From Streptomyces sp. NBC_01276 (GTDB lineage: Bacteria; Actinomycetota; Actinomycetes; Streptomycetales; Streptomycetaceae), in NCBI RefSeq assembly GCF_041435355.1, contig NZ_CP108442.1, forward strand, positions 1,922,001 through 1,986,000: a DNA stretch of 64,000 bases, in the 5' to 3' direction. The first letter of the stretch is position 1, and each line of letters starts with the position of its first letter. The notes under the pieces were generated by a model that made no database searches, was not told the origin of the DNA, and saw only the letters and a program-made list of their open reading frames with translations. Shown here in pieces: positions 51,349-59,879 of this stretch. A program made the position numbers and the translations under genes.

Positions 51349-52593
51349 TCAAAGGGGCAACGTGACACGCATCACGAGGCCACCGCCCTCGCGCGGCGTC
51401 GCGAGGATGCGGCCGCCGTGTGCGCGCGCCACGGAGCGCGCGATCGACAGACCGAGCCCGACACCCTTGTCGCTGCCCGTGCGCTCCGTACGCAGCCGCC
51501 TGAAGGGCTCGAAGAGGTTGTCCACCTCGTACGCGGGAACCACCGGACCCGTGTTCGAGACGAGGAGCACCGCCTGGCCGTGCTGGACCTCGGTCGTGAC
51601 CTCCACCCAGCCGCCCTCCGGCACGTTGTACCGGACGGCGTTCTGCACCAGGTTGAGGGCGATCCGCTCCAGCAGCACGCCGTTGCCCTGGACCACGGCC
51701 AGCGCCCGCTCGCCGCGGATCTCCACACCCTTGGCGGCAGCCTCCCCGCGCGCCTGGTCGATGGCGCGCGAGGCGACCTCCGCCAGGTCGACCGGTTTGC
51801 GCTCGACGATCTGGTTCTCGCTGCGGGCCAGCAGCAGCAGGCCCTCGACCAGCTGCTCGCTGCGCTCGTTGGTGGCCAGCAGGGTCTTGCCCAGCTGCTG
51901 GAGCTCCACCGGGGCTCCGGGATCCGAGAGGTGGACCTCCAGCAGCGTCCGGTTGATCGCCAGCGGGGTCCTCAGCTCGTGCGAGGCATTGGCCACGAAC
52001 CGTTGCTGGGCCGTGAAGGCCCGCTCCAGCCGGTCCAGCATCTCGTCGAAGGTGTCGGCCAGCTCCTTCAGTTCGTCGTCCGGCCCGTCCAGCTCGATCC
52101 GCCGGGTCAGGTCGGAACCGACCACGCGGCGGGCGGTGCGGGTGATCTTGCCCAGCGGCGAGAGCACCCGGCCGGCCATCGCGTAGCCGAAGGCGAAGGC
52201 GATGATGCTGAGGCCCAGGAGGGCCATCAGCGACCGGCGCAGCAGGTCGTCGAGGGCGTGCTTGCGCTGGTCGAGGATGCACTGCCCGATGGCGGCGTTG
52301 AACTGGTCGATCGACTGGTCGATGCCCACCCCGGAACAGGTGGTGCTGGAGACCTCGACCTTCTGACCGCCCACGATCTTGAACGGGAGCGCGTTGCCCT
52401 CCCGCAGCGCCTGGGCGGCCAGCAGGTAGATGATCGACAGCAGCAGGATCCCGGCGATCAGGAACATGCCGCCGTACAGCAGCGTGAGCCGTATCCGGAT
52501 GGTCGGTCTCAGCCAAGGGAAGGGACCCTCGGGCTGGCCGGGGTCCCAGGTCGGTTTCGGTGGCGCCGCCGGCGGCGCAGGGGTCGCGGCCAT
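51349..52593 (-). CDS. cutS: CutS-like sensor histidine kinase
   Basis: The 414-residue kinase has a short cytosolic Pro-rich N-terminus, one span (LLYGGMFLIAGILLLSIIYLLA), an external sensor of about 75 residues, a second span (LMALLGLSIIAFAFGYAMAG), HAMP, HisKA with VANASHELRTPLAINRTLLEV, and HATPase with VGLGLSIARSVARAHGG. The external part has exactly two Cys (STTCSG and GQCILD), a likely redox pair. Gene order with the regulator, sizes (414 and 217) and neighbours match CutRS of S. coelicolor as I recall it. The kinase is 5 bp after cutR. Confidence 0.85.
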   Translation of the reverse strand: MAATPAPPAAPPKPTWDPGQPEGPFPWLRPTIRIRLTLLYGGMFLIAGILLLSIIYLLAAQALREGNALPFKIVGGQKVEVSSTTCSGVGIDQSIDQFNAAIGQCILDQRKHALDDLLRRSLMALLGLSIIAFAFGYAMAGRVLSPLGKITRTARRVVGSDLTRRIELDGPDDELKELADTFDEMLDRLERAFTAQQRFVANASHELRTPLAINRTLLEVHLSDPGAPVELQQLGKTLLATNERSEQLVEGLLLLARSENQIVERKPVDLAEVASRAIDQARGEAAAKGVEIRGERALAVVQGNGVLLERIALNLVQNAVRYNVPEGGWVEVTTEVQHGQAVLLVSNTGPVVPAYEVDNLFEPFRRLRTERTGSDKGVGLGLSIARSVARAHGGRILATPREGGGLVMRVTLPL

Positions 52594-52598
52594 CCGGC

Positions 52599-53252
52599 TC
52601 AGATCCGATATCCGGAGCCCGGCACCGTCACGATGACGGGCGGCTCGCCGAGTTTGCGGCGCAGGGTCATGACGGTCACCCGGACCACGTTGGTGAACGG
52701 GTCGGTGTTCTCGTCCCAGGCCTTCTCCAGCAGCTGCTCGGCGGAGACCACGGTCCCCTCGCTGCGCATGAGCACCTCCAGCACCGCGAACTCCTTCGGC
52801 GCCAGCTGGACCTCCTTGCCCTCCCGGAACACCTCGCGCCGGTTGGGGTCCAGCTTGATCCCGGCCCGTTCCAGCACCGGCGGCAGCGCCACGGTCGTCC
52901 GCCGGCCCAGCGCCCGGACGCGGGCGGTCAGCTCGGTGAAGGCGAAGGGCTTGGGCAGGTAGTCGTCCGCCCCCAGCTCCAGGCCCTCGACCCGGTCGCT
53001 CACGTCGCCGGAGGCGGTGAGCATGAGCACCCGGGTGGGCATGCCGAGTTCGATGATCCGGCGGCAGACGTCGTCGCCGTGCACCAGGGGAAGGTCCCGG
53101 TCGAGCACGACCACGTCGTAGTCGTTCACCCCGACGCGCTCCAAGGCCGCGGCGCCGTCGTACACGACGTCCACGGCCATGGCCTCCCGGCGCAGGCCGG
53201 TGGCCACCGCATCGGCGAGCAGCTGCTCGTCCTCGACGACGAGTACGCGCAC
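52599..53252 (-). CDS. cutR: CutR-like OmpR-family response regulator
   Basis: The 217-residue regulator starts at GTG 53252 (AAGGAAGG upstream), which puts the receiver domain at residue 1 (VRVLVVEDEQLLADAV). It shows VVLDRDLPLVHGDD with the phospho-acceptor and PKPFAFTEL with the Lys. A winged-helix domain follows (QLAPKEFAVLEVLMRSEGTVVSAEQLLEKAWDE). The frame extends upstream to 53303 without support. It pairs with the kinase at 51349-52593. Confidence 0.87.
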   Translation of the reverse strand: MRVLVVEDEQLLADAVATGLRREAMAVDVVYDGAAALERVGVNDYDVVVLDRDLPLVHGDDVCRRIIELGMPTRVLMLTASGDVSDRVEGLELGADDYLPKPFAFTELTARVRALGRRTTVALPPVLERAGIKLDPNRREVFREGKEVQLAPKEFAVLEVLMRSEGTVVSAEQLLEKAWDENTDPFTNVVRVTVMTLRRKLGEPPVIVTVPGSGYRI

Positions 53253-53535
53253 GTCGTTTCCTTCCTTCGAGCCCAGAAGGGCACACGTGTATTGCGCCTC
53301 CATCCTGCCGGTTTCGGCCGTAAACCGGCTGTAAGGCGCCCCTGAGGCCCGTCCGGGGAGGGGTGTGCGGGGTGGATGAGGGGTGTGGATGGGGTGGAGG
53401 TGAGGATTCCCTCGTCTTACGAGGTTTCTGGGACCTGGGCGCCGGGGAGGACGTCAGCACACCCCAACCACTCCCTGACGGCGGACTGCCCCGTGCTCGT
53501 CCGCCGCCGACCCACGAAGAGGGGGCGCACCCACC

Positions 53536-53703
53536 ATGGACGCATTCACCGCGGGTCTTCTGCAGCGCATCAAAGCCACGCAGACGGACCTCAGCAAGGC
53601 CCGTGAGACGGGCGACGACTACCTCGCGGATGTGGAGCAGGCCGAGCTGGAAGATCTCCAGCGGCTCGCGGCGGAACACGGCGTCGCCGTGTCCGCCGCC
53701 TGA
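53536..53703 (+). CDS. Small acidic helical protein, 55 residues
   Basis: ATG 53536 opens a 55-residue frame (MDAFTAGLLQRIKATQTDL ... RLAAEHGVAVSAA) with strong Streptomyces codon bias, ending at TGA 53703. It looks like two amphipathic helices separated by a Gly-Asp-Asp turn (ARETGDDYLADVEQAELEDL). It has no membrane span or signal. It lies opposite cutR and is followed by a clear terminator, so it is a stand-alone gene of its own. I do not recognise a family. Confidence 0.78.
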   Translation: MDAFTAGLLQRIKATQTDLSKARETGDDYLADVEQAELEDLQRLAAEHGVAVSAA

Positions 53704-53733
53704 CCCGTCGGCTTCGGAACACCGGCTCGACCC

Positions 53734-53767
53734 GGGCCCCGGCCGCCGTCCTCGGCGGCCGGGGCCC
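53734..53767. terminator. Perfect 15-bp terminator hairpin
   Basis: Positions 53734-53748 pair with 53753-53767 around a 4-base loop. A short T-run follows on the plus strand, just past the 55-residue gene. It sits 11 bases before the 3' end of the convergent IMPase gene and can serve both. Confidence 0.85.
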
Positions 53768-53778
53768 TTTCCGTGCCG

Positions 53779-54582
53779 TCAGTCGTGCCAGGCCCCGGCT
53801 TCCTCCAGCAGCGGCTGGAGCGAGGCGAACACCGCCGGGGAGGCCGCGAGCGTCAGCTCGAAGGAGGCGCGCTCCCCGGGCCGGCCGCCCGTCAGCGCGC
53901 CGGCCTCCCGGGCGATGAGCTCGCCCGCGGCCAGGTCCCACGGATTGAGCCCGCGCTCGTAGTGCCCGTCGAGGCGTCCCGCGGCCACGTCGCACAGGTC
54001 CAGCGCCGCCGAGCCGCCCCGCCGGATGTCCCGGACCAGCGGGATGATCCGCTGTGCGACGTCCGCCTGGTGGGCCCGCCGCGTCTGGACGTACGCGAAG
54101 CCGGTGCTCAGCAGCGCCTGGTCCAGCGGCGCGTCGGTGCGGCAGGCCAGCCGCTCGCCGCCCTTCCACGCGCCGCCCCCGAGCACGGCGTGGTACGTCT
54201 CGCCGCGCATCGGCGCCGCGACGACGCCGACCACGGTCTCGCCGTGGTACTCGGCGGCGATGGAGACGCCCCAGCTCGGCAGCCCGTAGAGGTAGTTCAC
54301 CGTGCCGTCCAGCGGGTCGATGACCCAGCGGACCCCGCTCGTGCCCGGGGTGTCGGAACCCTCCTCGCCGAGCAGGCCGTCCTCGGGCCGGCGCTCCGCG
54401 AGCAGGCCCGTGATGAGCTTCTCGGCCGCGATGTCCATCTCGGTCACCACGTCGATCGGGCTGCTCTTCGTCGCCGCCACCGCCAGGTCGGCGGGGCGCC
54501 CGTCGCGCAGCAGCTCACCCGCCTGCCGGGCGGCCTCCCGGGCCACTTCCAGCAGTTCGGCCTTCAACTCTTCGGGGATCAC
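53779..54582 (-). CDS. Inositol monophosphatase family protein
   Basis: The 267-residue enzyme has the Mg-dependent IMPase motifs: LLGEEGSD (first metal site), WVIDPLDGTVNYLYGLPSWGVSIA, and GLNPWDLAAGELIAREAGA. It should dephosphorylate inositol phosphates or similar sugar phosphates. ATG 54582 is used. Twelve bases separate it from the ferrochelatase stop upstream; the two are co-directional. Confidence 0.9.
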   Translation of the reverse strand: MIPEELKAELLEVAREAARQAGELLRDGRPADLAVAATKSSPIDVVTEMDIAAEKLITGLLAERRPEDGLLGEEGSDTPGTSGVRWVIDPLDGTVNYLYGLPSWGVSIAAEYHGETVVGVVAAPMRGETYHAVLGGGAWKGGERLACRTDAPLDQALLSTGFAYVQTRRAHQADVAQRIIPLVRDIRRGGSAALDLCDVAAGRLDGHYERGLNPWDLAAGELIAREAGALTGGRPGERASFELTLAASPAVFASLQPLLEEAGAWHD

Positions 54583-54594
54583 GTTCCCTCTCCC

Positions 54595-55755
54595 TCACGC
54601 GTACGGGCTGTCCGCGCCCGCGGCGGCGGGCCGGGGCCCCCTCGCCGGGCAGCAGCCCACGGCACACAGATCATGACTCGGGCCCAGCAGGCCCAGCGCG
54701 CAGCGCTCCACGTCCTCGCCCCGCTCCGCCGCGGCCCGCTCCAGCAGGAGCTCGCGCACGGCCGCCGCGAACCGCGGGTCCGCGCCGACCGTCGCCGACC
54801 GGGCGACGGGCAGGCCCAGTTCGGCGGCCTTCGCCGTGGCCTCGGTGTCGAGGTCGTAGAGGACCTCCATGTGGTCGGAGACGAAGCCGATCGGCACCAT
54901 CACCGCCGCCGGAGCGCCCGCCCCGTGCAGGGCCTCCAGGTGGTCGCAGATGTCGGGCTCCAGCCACGGGATGTGCGGGGCGCCGCTGCGCGACTGGTAA
55001 ACGAGTTCCCAGGGCCGTTCGGTTCCCGTTTCCGCCCGGACCGCGTCGGCGATCACCCCTGCCACGTCCAGGTGCTGCCTGACGTAGGCGCCGCCCTCAC
55101 CGTGCTCCTCCACGGGGCCCGAGGCGTCGGCGGCCGCGGTCGGGATGGAGTGGGTGGTGAAGACCAGGTGCGCGCCGTCGCGGACCGCGTCCGGCAGCCC
55201 GGCCAGCGAGGCGAGCACGCCGTCGATCATGGGCTGCACGAAGCCGGGGTGGTTGAAGTAGTGCCGCAGCTTGTCGACCCGGGGCAGTTCGGCCACGCCC
55301 TCCTCGGCGAGGGCCGCCAGGGCGTCCGCGAGGTTCTCGCGGTACTGGCGGCAGCCCGAGTATGAGGCGTAGGCGCTGGTGGCCAGGACGGCGATGCGGC
55401 GGCGCCCGTCGGCGGCCATCTCGCGCAGCACGTCGGTCAGGTACGGGGCCCAGTTCCGGTTGCCCCAGTACACGGGCAGGTCCAGCCCGTGCCCGGCGAA
55501 GTCCTTGCGCAGCGCGTCCAGCAGCTCGCGGTTCTGCCCGTTGATGGGGCTGACGCCGCCGAAGCCGAAGTAGTGCTGCCCGACCTCCTTGAGCCGCTCG
55601 CGCGGGATCCCGCGCCCGCGGGTGACGTTCTCCAGGAACGGCACGACGTCGTCGGGTCCCTCGGGGCCGCCGAAGGACAGCAGCAGGAGGGCGTCGTAGG
55701 GAGCGGCGAGGCCTTCGGCCACGGGCGCTTCGGGGGCACGGAGCTGGTCTGACAT
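54595..55755 (-). CDS. hemH: Ferrochelatase (coproporphyrin ferrochelatase type, actinobacterial)
   Basis: The 386-residue enzyme inserts iron into the porphyrin. It has the family opening [25 protein letters not shown], the active-site region with FTTHSIP (catalytic His) and [14 protein letters not shown]. Actinobacterial members carry a [2Fe-2S] cluster. The Cys set is seen here in [11 protein letters not shown] and the C-terminal [20 protein letters not shown]. Actinobacteria use the coproporphyrin route, so it is likely a CpfC. A possible iron box lies upstream. Confidence 0.93.
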   Translation of the reverse strand: MSDQLRAPEAPVAEGLAAPYDALLLLSFGGPEGPDDVVPFLENVTRGRGIPRERLKEVGQHYFGFGGVSPINGQNRELLDALRKDFAGHGLDLPVYWGNRNWAPYLTDVLREMAADGRRRIAVLATSAYASYSGCRQYRENLADALAALAEEGVAELPRVDKLRHYFNHPGFVQPMIDGVLASLAGLPDAVRDGAHLVFTTHSIPTAAADASGPVEEHGEGGAYVRQHLDVAGVIADAVRAETGTERPWELVYQSRSGAPHIPWLEPDICDHLEALHGAGAPAAVMVPIGFVSDHMEVLYDLDTEATAKAAELGLPVARSATVGADPRFAAAVRELLLERAAAERGEDVERCALGLLGPSHDLCAVGCCPARGPRPAAAGADSPYA

Positions 55756-55819
55756 GCCTCGAATCCTGCCACCCGGGCTTCGCCGGGGAGAACCGCCCGG
55801 TCCGCATCGCGGACGCGTC

Positions 55820-55838
55820 GCAGGTAAGGTGACCCTAA
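55820..55838. promoter_or_regulatory. Candidate iron box (DmdR/IdeR-type) between hemH and the MFS gene
   Basis: The 19-mer at 55820-55838 resembles the actinobacterial iron box: on the minus strand it starts TTAGGGTCACC and ends CCTGC, matching about 12 of 19 consensus positions by eye. It is 65 bp upstream of hemH and 102 bp upstream of the MFS gene, in their shared promoter region. Confidence 0.4.
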
Positions 55839-55939
55839 GTTCACTTGGCCGGACGGGACTCCCGCGTCCGGTCCCCGTGCGGGTCCCGTGACGGCGGCCG
55901 TAACCTGTATGGGCCGACGACGTCCCTTACGGAGACACC

Positions 55940-57196
55940 TTGCCCAGTCCCTATCGCGCGATCTTCGCGGCCCCCGGCACCAAGGGGTTCAGTGCCGCCG
56001 GCCTCATAGGCCGGCTGCCGATCTCCATGGTGGGCGTCGGCATCCTGACGATGATCTCCGAGATCACCGGGCGCTACGCGATGGCCAGCGCCCTGACCGG
56101 CACCCTGGCCCTCGCCGCCGCGGTGATCGGCCCCCAGGTCTCCCGGCTGGTCGACCAGTACGGACAGCGCCGGGTCCTGCGCCCCGCCACGCTGGTCTCC
56201 GTCGCCGCGGTCGCCGGACTGCTGCTGGCCGCCGCGAACGGCCTCCCCGACTGGACCCTCTTCGTCTTCGCCGCGATCGCGGGCTGCGTACCGAGCGTCG
56301 GCTCGATGGTCCGCGCCCGCTGGACCACGCTCTACCGGGACTCCCCCCGCGAGCTGCACACCGCGTACTCCTTCGAGTCCGTCGTCGACGAGGTCTGCTT
56401 CATCTTCGGCCCGATCCTCGCCATCGGACTCTCCACCACCTGGTTCCCCGAGGCCGGACCGCTGATCGCGGCCGTCTGCCTGCTCGTCGGCGTCTGGCTG
56501 CTCACCGCGCAGCGCTCCACCGAGCCCGCCCCGCACCCGCGCGGGGCGGAGGCGAAGCACACGTCGGCCCTGCGCTCCCCCGGTCTGCAGGTGCTGACGG
56601 CCACCTTCGTGGCCACCGGTGCGATCTTCGGCTCCATCGACGTGTCCACCCTGGCCTTCGCCGAGGAGCAGGGCCACAAGTCCGCCGCCAGCTTCATTCT
56701 GGCCATCTGGGCGGCCGGATCCTGCCTGGCCGGCATCGTCTTCGGGCTGCTCCATCTCAAGGGCCGGACAGAACGCAGGTGGGTACTGGGCATCTGTGCG
56801 ATGGCCGTGAGTATGATCCCCCTCCTACTGGCCGGGAACCTTCCGTTTCTGGCCGTGGCGCTCTTCGTCTCGGGCCTCGCCATCGCTCCCACGATGATCA
56901 CCACGATGGCCCTGATCGAAGCGCACGTACCACGCGCGAAGCTCACCGAGGGCATGACCTGGATCAGCACCGGCCTGGCGGTCGGGGTCGCGGTCGGCTC
57001 CTCCGTGACCGGCCTCGTCATCGACGCGGCCGGCGCCCAGCGCGGGTACGTCGTCTCGATCGCGGCGGGGACGGCCGCGGCGGCGGTGGCGTTCGCGGGT
57101 TACCGCCGGCTGACGAGGCCGGCGCAAGGGGAGGAGCCTTCCACCGATGGCGACGGGGACAACAGCGCAGAAGCACCGGCGGACCACGTGGCATAA
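55940..57196 (+). CDS. MFS transporter
   Basis: The 418-residue protein has about 12 spans. The opening PYRAIFAAPGTKGFSAAGLIGRLPISMVGVGILTMISE is the usual start of a small actinobacterial MFS subgroup. Motif A is present as SRLVDQYGQRRVLRPA. It is divergent from hemH. Its 3' end overlaps the FAD oxidase gene by 50 bases, an unusually long overlap. Substrate unknown. Confidence 0.9.
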   Translation: MPSPYRAIFAAPGTKGFSAAGLIGRLPISMVGVGILTMISEITGRYAMASALTGTLALAAAVIGPQVSRLVDQYGQRRVLRPATLVSVAAVAGLLLAAANGLPDWTLFVFAAIAGCVPSVGSMVRARWTTLYRDSPRELHTAYSFESVVDEVCFIFGPILAIGLSTTWFPEAGPLIAAVCLLVGVWLLTAQRSTEPAPHPRGAEAKHTSALRSPGLQVLTATFVATGAIFGSIDVSTLAFAEEQGHKSAASFILAIWAAGSCLAGIVFGLLHLKGRTERRWVLGICAMAVSMIPLLLAGNLPFLAVALFVSGLAIAPTMITTMALIEAHVPRAKLTEGMTWISTGLAVGVAVGSSVTGLVIDAAGAQRGYVVSIAAGTAAAAVAFAGYRRLTRPAQGEEPSTDGDGDNSAEAPADHVA

Positions 57197-58475
57197 CTGG
57201 GCGGGCAACATCGCCGCCACGCCCGCGCGGGTGGTGAGCCCGGCCTCGGTCGGGGAGCTCCAGGAGGCGGTCCGCAGGGCCGCCGAGGAGGGGCTGCGGG
57301 TGAAGGCGGTCGGCACCGGCCATTCCTTCACCGCGGCGGCGGCGACCGACGGCGTGCTCGTACGGCCTCAGGCCCTGGCCGGGATCCTGTCCGTCGACCG
57401 GGCCGCCGGGACGGTCACGGTGGCGGCCGGCACAGTCCTCAAGGACCTCAACCTGGCCCTGGCCGCCCAGGGACTGTCGCTCACGAACATGGGCGACATC
57501 ATGGAACAGACCGTGTCGGGCGCCACCAGCACCGGCACCCACGGCACCGGCCGCGACTCGGCCTCGATCGCCGCCCAGATCCGCGGCCTGGAGCTGGTCA
57601 CCGCGGACGGCCGGGTCCTGGCCTGCTCGGAGAAGGAGAACCCGGAGGTCTTCGCCGCCGCCCGGCTCGGCATCGGCGCCCTGGGCATCGTCACCGCGAT
57701 CACCTTCGCGGTCGAGCCGCTCTTCTTCCTGACCGCCCGTGAGGAGCCCATGGGCTTCGACCGGGTGACCGCCGAGTTCGACCAGCACGTCGCGGAGAAC
57801 GAGCACTTCGAGTTCTACTGGTTCCCGCACACCGGCAACTGCAACACCAAGCGGAACAACCGCAGCCAGGGCCCGGCCGCCCCGCCCGGCGCCGTCAGCG
57901 CCTGGGTGGAGGACGAACTGCTCTCCAACGGCGTCTTCCAGGCCGTCAACTCGCTGGGCCGCGCCGTCCCGGCGGCCGTCCCCACGATCGCCCGGGTGGC
58001 CAGCCGCGCCCTGTCGGCGCGCACCTACACGGACATCCCGTACAAGGTGTTCACCAGCCCGCGCCGGGTGCGCTTCGTGGAGATGGAGTACGCCCTTCCG
58101 CGCGAGCGGCTGGTCGAGGCGCTGCGGGAGCTCAAGGCGATGGTCGACCGCTCCCCGCTGCGGATCAGCTTCCCCGTGGAGGTGCGCACGGCCCCTGCCG
58201 ACGACATCACCCTGTCCACGGCCTCGGGCCGGGAGAGCGCGTACATCGCGGTGCACATGTACAAGGGCACCCCGTACCAGGCCTACTTCACGGCCGCGGA
58301 GCGCATCTTCACCGCGCACGGCGGACGGCCGCACTGGGGCAAGGTGCACACCCGGGACGCCGAGTACCTCGCCGGGGTCTACCCGCGCTTCGGGGAGTTC
58401 ACCGCGCTGCGCGACCGGCTCGACCCGGACCGGGTGTTCGGCAACGACTACCTGCGGCGCGTGCTCGGCGAGTGA
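57147..58475 (+). CDS. D-arabinono-1,4-lactone oxidase-like FAD enzyme
   Basis: The 442-residue enzyme has a PCMH-type FAD-binding domain (VKAVGTGHSFTAAAATDGVLV with the His used for FAD linkage in relatives, and GDIMEQTVSGATSTGTHGTG). The ALO C-terminal domain follows (HFEFYWFPHTG and KVHTRDAEYLAGVYPRFGEFTALRDRLDPDRVFGNDYLRRVLG). It should oxidise a sugar-1,4-lactone or related alcohol. ATG 57147 is supported by GGAGGAG upstream. Confidence 0.9.
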   Translation: MATGTTAQKHRRTTWHNWAGNIAATPARVVSPASVGELQEAVRRAAEEGLRVKAVGTGHSFTAAAATDGVLVRPQALAGILSVDRAAGTVTVAAGTVLKDLNLALAAQGLSLTNMGDIMEQTVSGATSTGTHGTGRDSASIAAQIRGLELVTADGRVLACSEKENPEVFAAARLGIGALGIVTAITFAVEPLFFLTAREEPMGFDRVTAEFDQHVAENEHFEFYWFPHTGNCNTKRNNRSQGPAAPPGAVSAWVEDELLSNGVFQAVNSLGRAVPAAVPTIARVASRALSARTYTDIPYKVFTSPRRVRFVEMEYALPRERLVEALRELKAMVDRSPLRISFPVEVRTAPADDITLSTASGRESAYIAVHMYKGTPYQAYFTAAERIFTAHGGRPHWGKVHTRDAEYLAGVYPRFGEFTALRDRLDPDRVFGNDYLRRVLGE

Positions 58476-58495
58476 ACCCCGGGGGGCGCCCCCGC

Positions 58496-59347
58496 TCAGG
58501 GGGTGCCCCCGCCCGGCCGCTCCGCGCCGTCGGCGCCCTGTCCGGTTCCGGAGTCCGTAACGCCTCCGGTGCCGGAGCCCGTTCCGGTGCCGGTGCCGGA
58601 GCCCGTTCCGGTGCCGCCGGTGCCGGGCGTCGGACCGGGCGGGGCGGCGGACTTCGAGGGCGTGACGGCCGGGGAGGCCGACGGGGCCGAGGGCGTCGCG
58701 GAGGGCGTCCCTCCCGGGCCGGGGCTCCGCCCGCCGGAACCGCGGGAGGCCGAGGGGTCCGGGGAGGGGCCGGACCCGGGGGTCTTCCCGTCCTTCCCCC
58801 CGCGCTCGTCGGCGCCGCCGCCGTCCCGCCCGTCCCCGGGCCGGTGGTCGGGGGCCTTGCGGGTGCCGCCCGACAGCAGGGTGGCGCCGTCGCTGCTGAT
58901 CGAGGTGCCGGCGACGGCCTCGTAGGTCCCGAGGCCGCCGATGGCGAGGACGAACGCCGCCCCGGAGGCCACCGCCGTCCGCTTCCAGCCCCGTACGCGG
59001 GTGCCGTACACGGTGGCCTCGCCGAACTCCTCCGTGATGTCGCCGGGGCCGGGCGCCGGCCCGGCGGCGGAGGACTGCACCCGAGCGGCCCCGGCGCGGG
59101 CGCTCCCGCGCAGTTGGTCGCCGGTGCGCCGGAAGACGTGCTGGATGACCGGGCCGCCCGCGGTGGCGACCACGCTCACGACGCCGGCGCCCAGGATGGT
59201 CCCGTAGACGCCCATTTTCGAGGCGAGCAGGGCCGCCGCGACCGTCGCCAGGGAGGAGCCCGCGATCTGGGTGACGCTCAGATCGAGCTTCCGGCCTCCG
59301 GACTCCTCCGGTTCGGTTTCCCCTGCCGCCTTCTGACCCATCGCCAT
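58496..59347 (-). CDS. Hypothetical membrane protein with a low-complexity C-terminal tail
   Basis: The 283-residue protein has an N-terminal domain with two short hydrophobic segments (SSLATVAAALLASKMGVYGTILGAGVVSVVATAGG) and a cytosolic linker. One further span follows (WKRTAVASGAAFVLAIGGLGTYEAVAG), then a roughly 130-residue tail of Gly, Ser, Pro and Thr with GTGSGTGTG repeats. The tail is probably outside the cell and disordered. I do not recognise a family. ATG 59347 is used. Confidence 0.8.
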   Translation of the reverse strand: MAMGQKAAGETEPEESGGRKLDLSVTQIAGSSLATVAAALLASKMGVYGTILGAGVVSVVATAGGPVIQHVFRRTGDQLRGSARAGAARVQSSAAGPAPGPGDITEEFGEATVYGTRVRGWKRTAVASGAAFVLAIGGLGTYEAVAGTSISSDGATLLSGGTRKAPDHRPGDGRDGGGADERGGKDGKTPGSGPSPDPSASRGSGGRSPGPGGTPSATPSAPSASPAVTPSKSAAPPGPTPGTGGTGTGSGTGTGTGSGTGGVTDSGTGQGADGAERPGGGTP

Positions 59348-59879
59348 CCCGGGTGTGTCCTGCCTCTCGCGCTTCTCCTCTTCCAGCAGTTACTGACACC
59401 TGGGCGAAAGGGATAGTTCCGCTTCTGGGGATTCTGTGAAGCAAGACACCCCAAAACGGACCGGCTTGCAGGTGGGCCCCCTCGCGGACCCGATTTCGGG
59501 CAGCCCAACTCCCGCCACCCCGGACAACTTCGGCGGCGCGGCGGTCCACCCAGGTGGCCCGAATGGAGTACTGTGGCGAGCCCTGGGGCCGTCCTTCCTT
59601 ACGGATGTCCGGACTCGGGAGAGGGGGCCGACAGATGGAGAAACGGCACTCAAGACCGGTGATGCCGCGGTATCGCACGGGCTCCTGCTGCGCACAGTAA
59701 CCATTCGGTCACTGTGCGTGCCCAACAGGTAACCGTGCCATAACGTCGATCAAGGGCGCATGCCCGACACGCCGGTTTAACTCGGCAAGGTTGTGGCAGG
59801 CTGCACCCGGGCAGGCCACACTCGACTAGCGGAAGCAGCGACGCACGTGACGTCGGCAGGCACCACCCGGGAGGTCCCC
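59348..59879. other. Gap of 530 bp before sepH
   Basis: The gap lies between divergent genes and should contain both promoters. It holds a short frame at 59635 (21 codons) that I do not call a gene. I see no tRNA, repeat or clear operator. Confidence 0.5.

Noticed and set aside
59635..59700. 21-codon frame starting MEKRHSRP upstream of sepH
   Set aside because: Too short to support. A weak purine-rich site precedes it but there is no other sign of translation.
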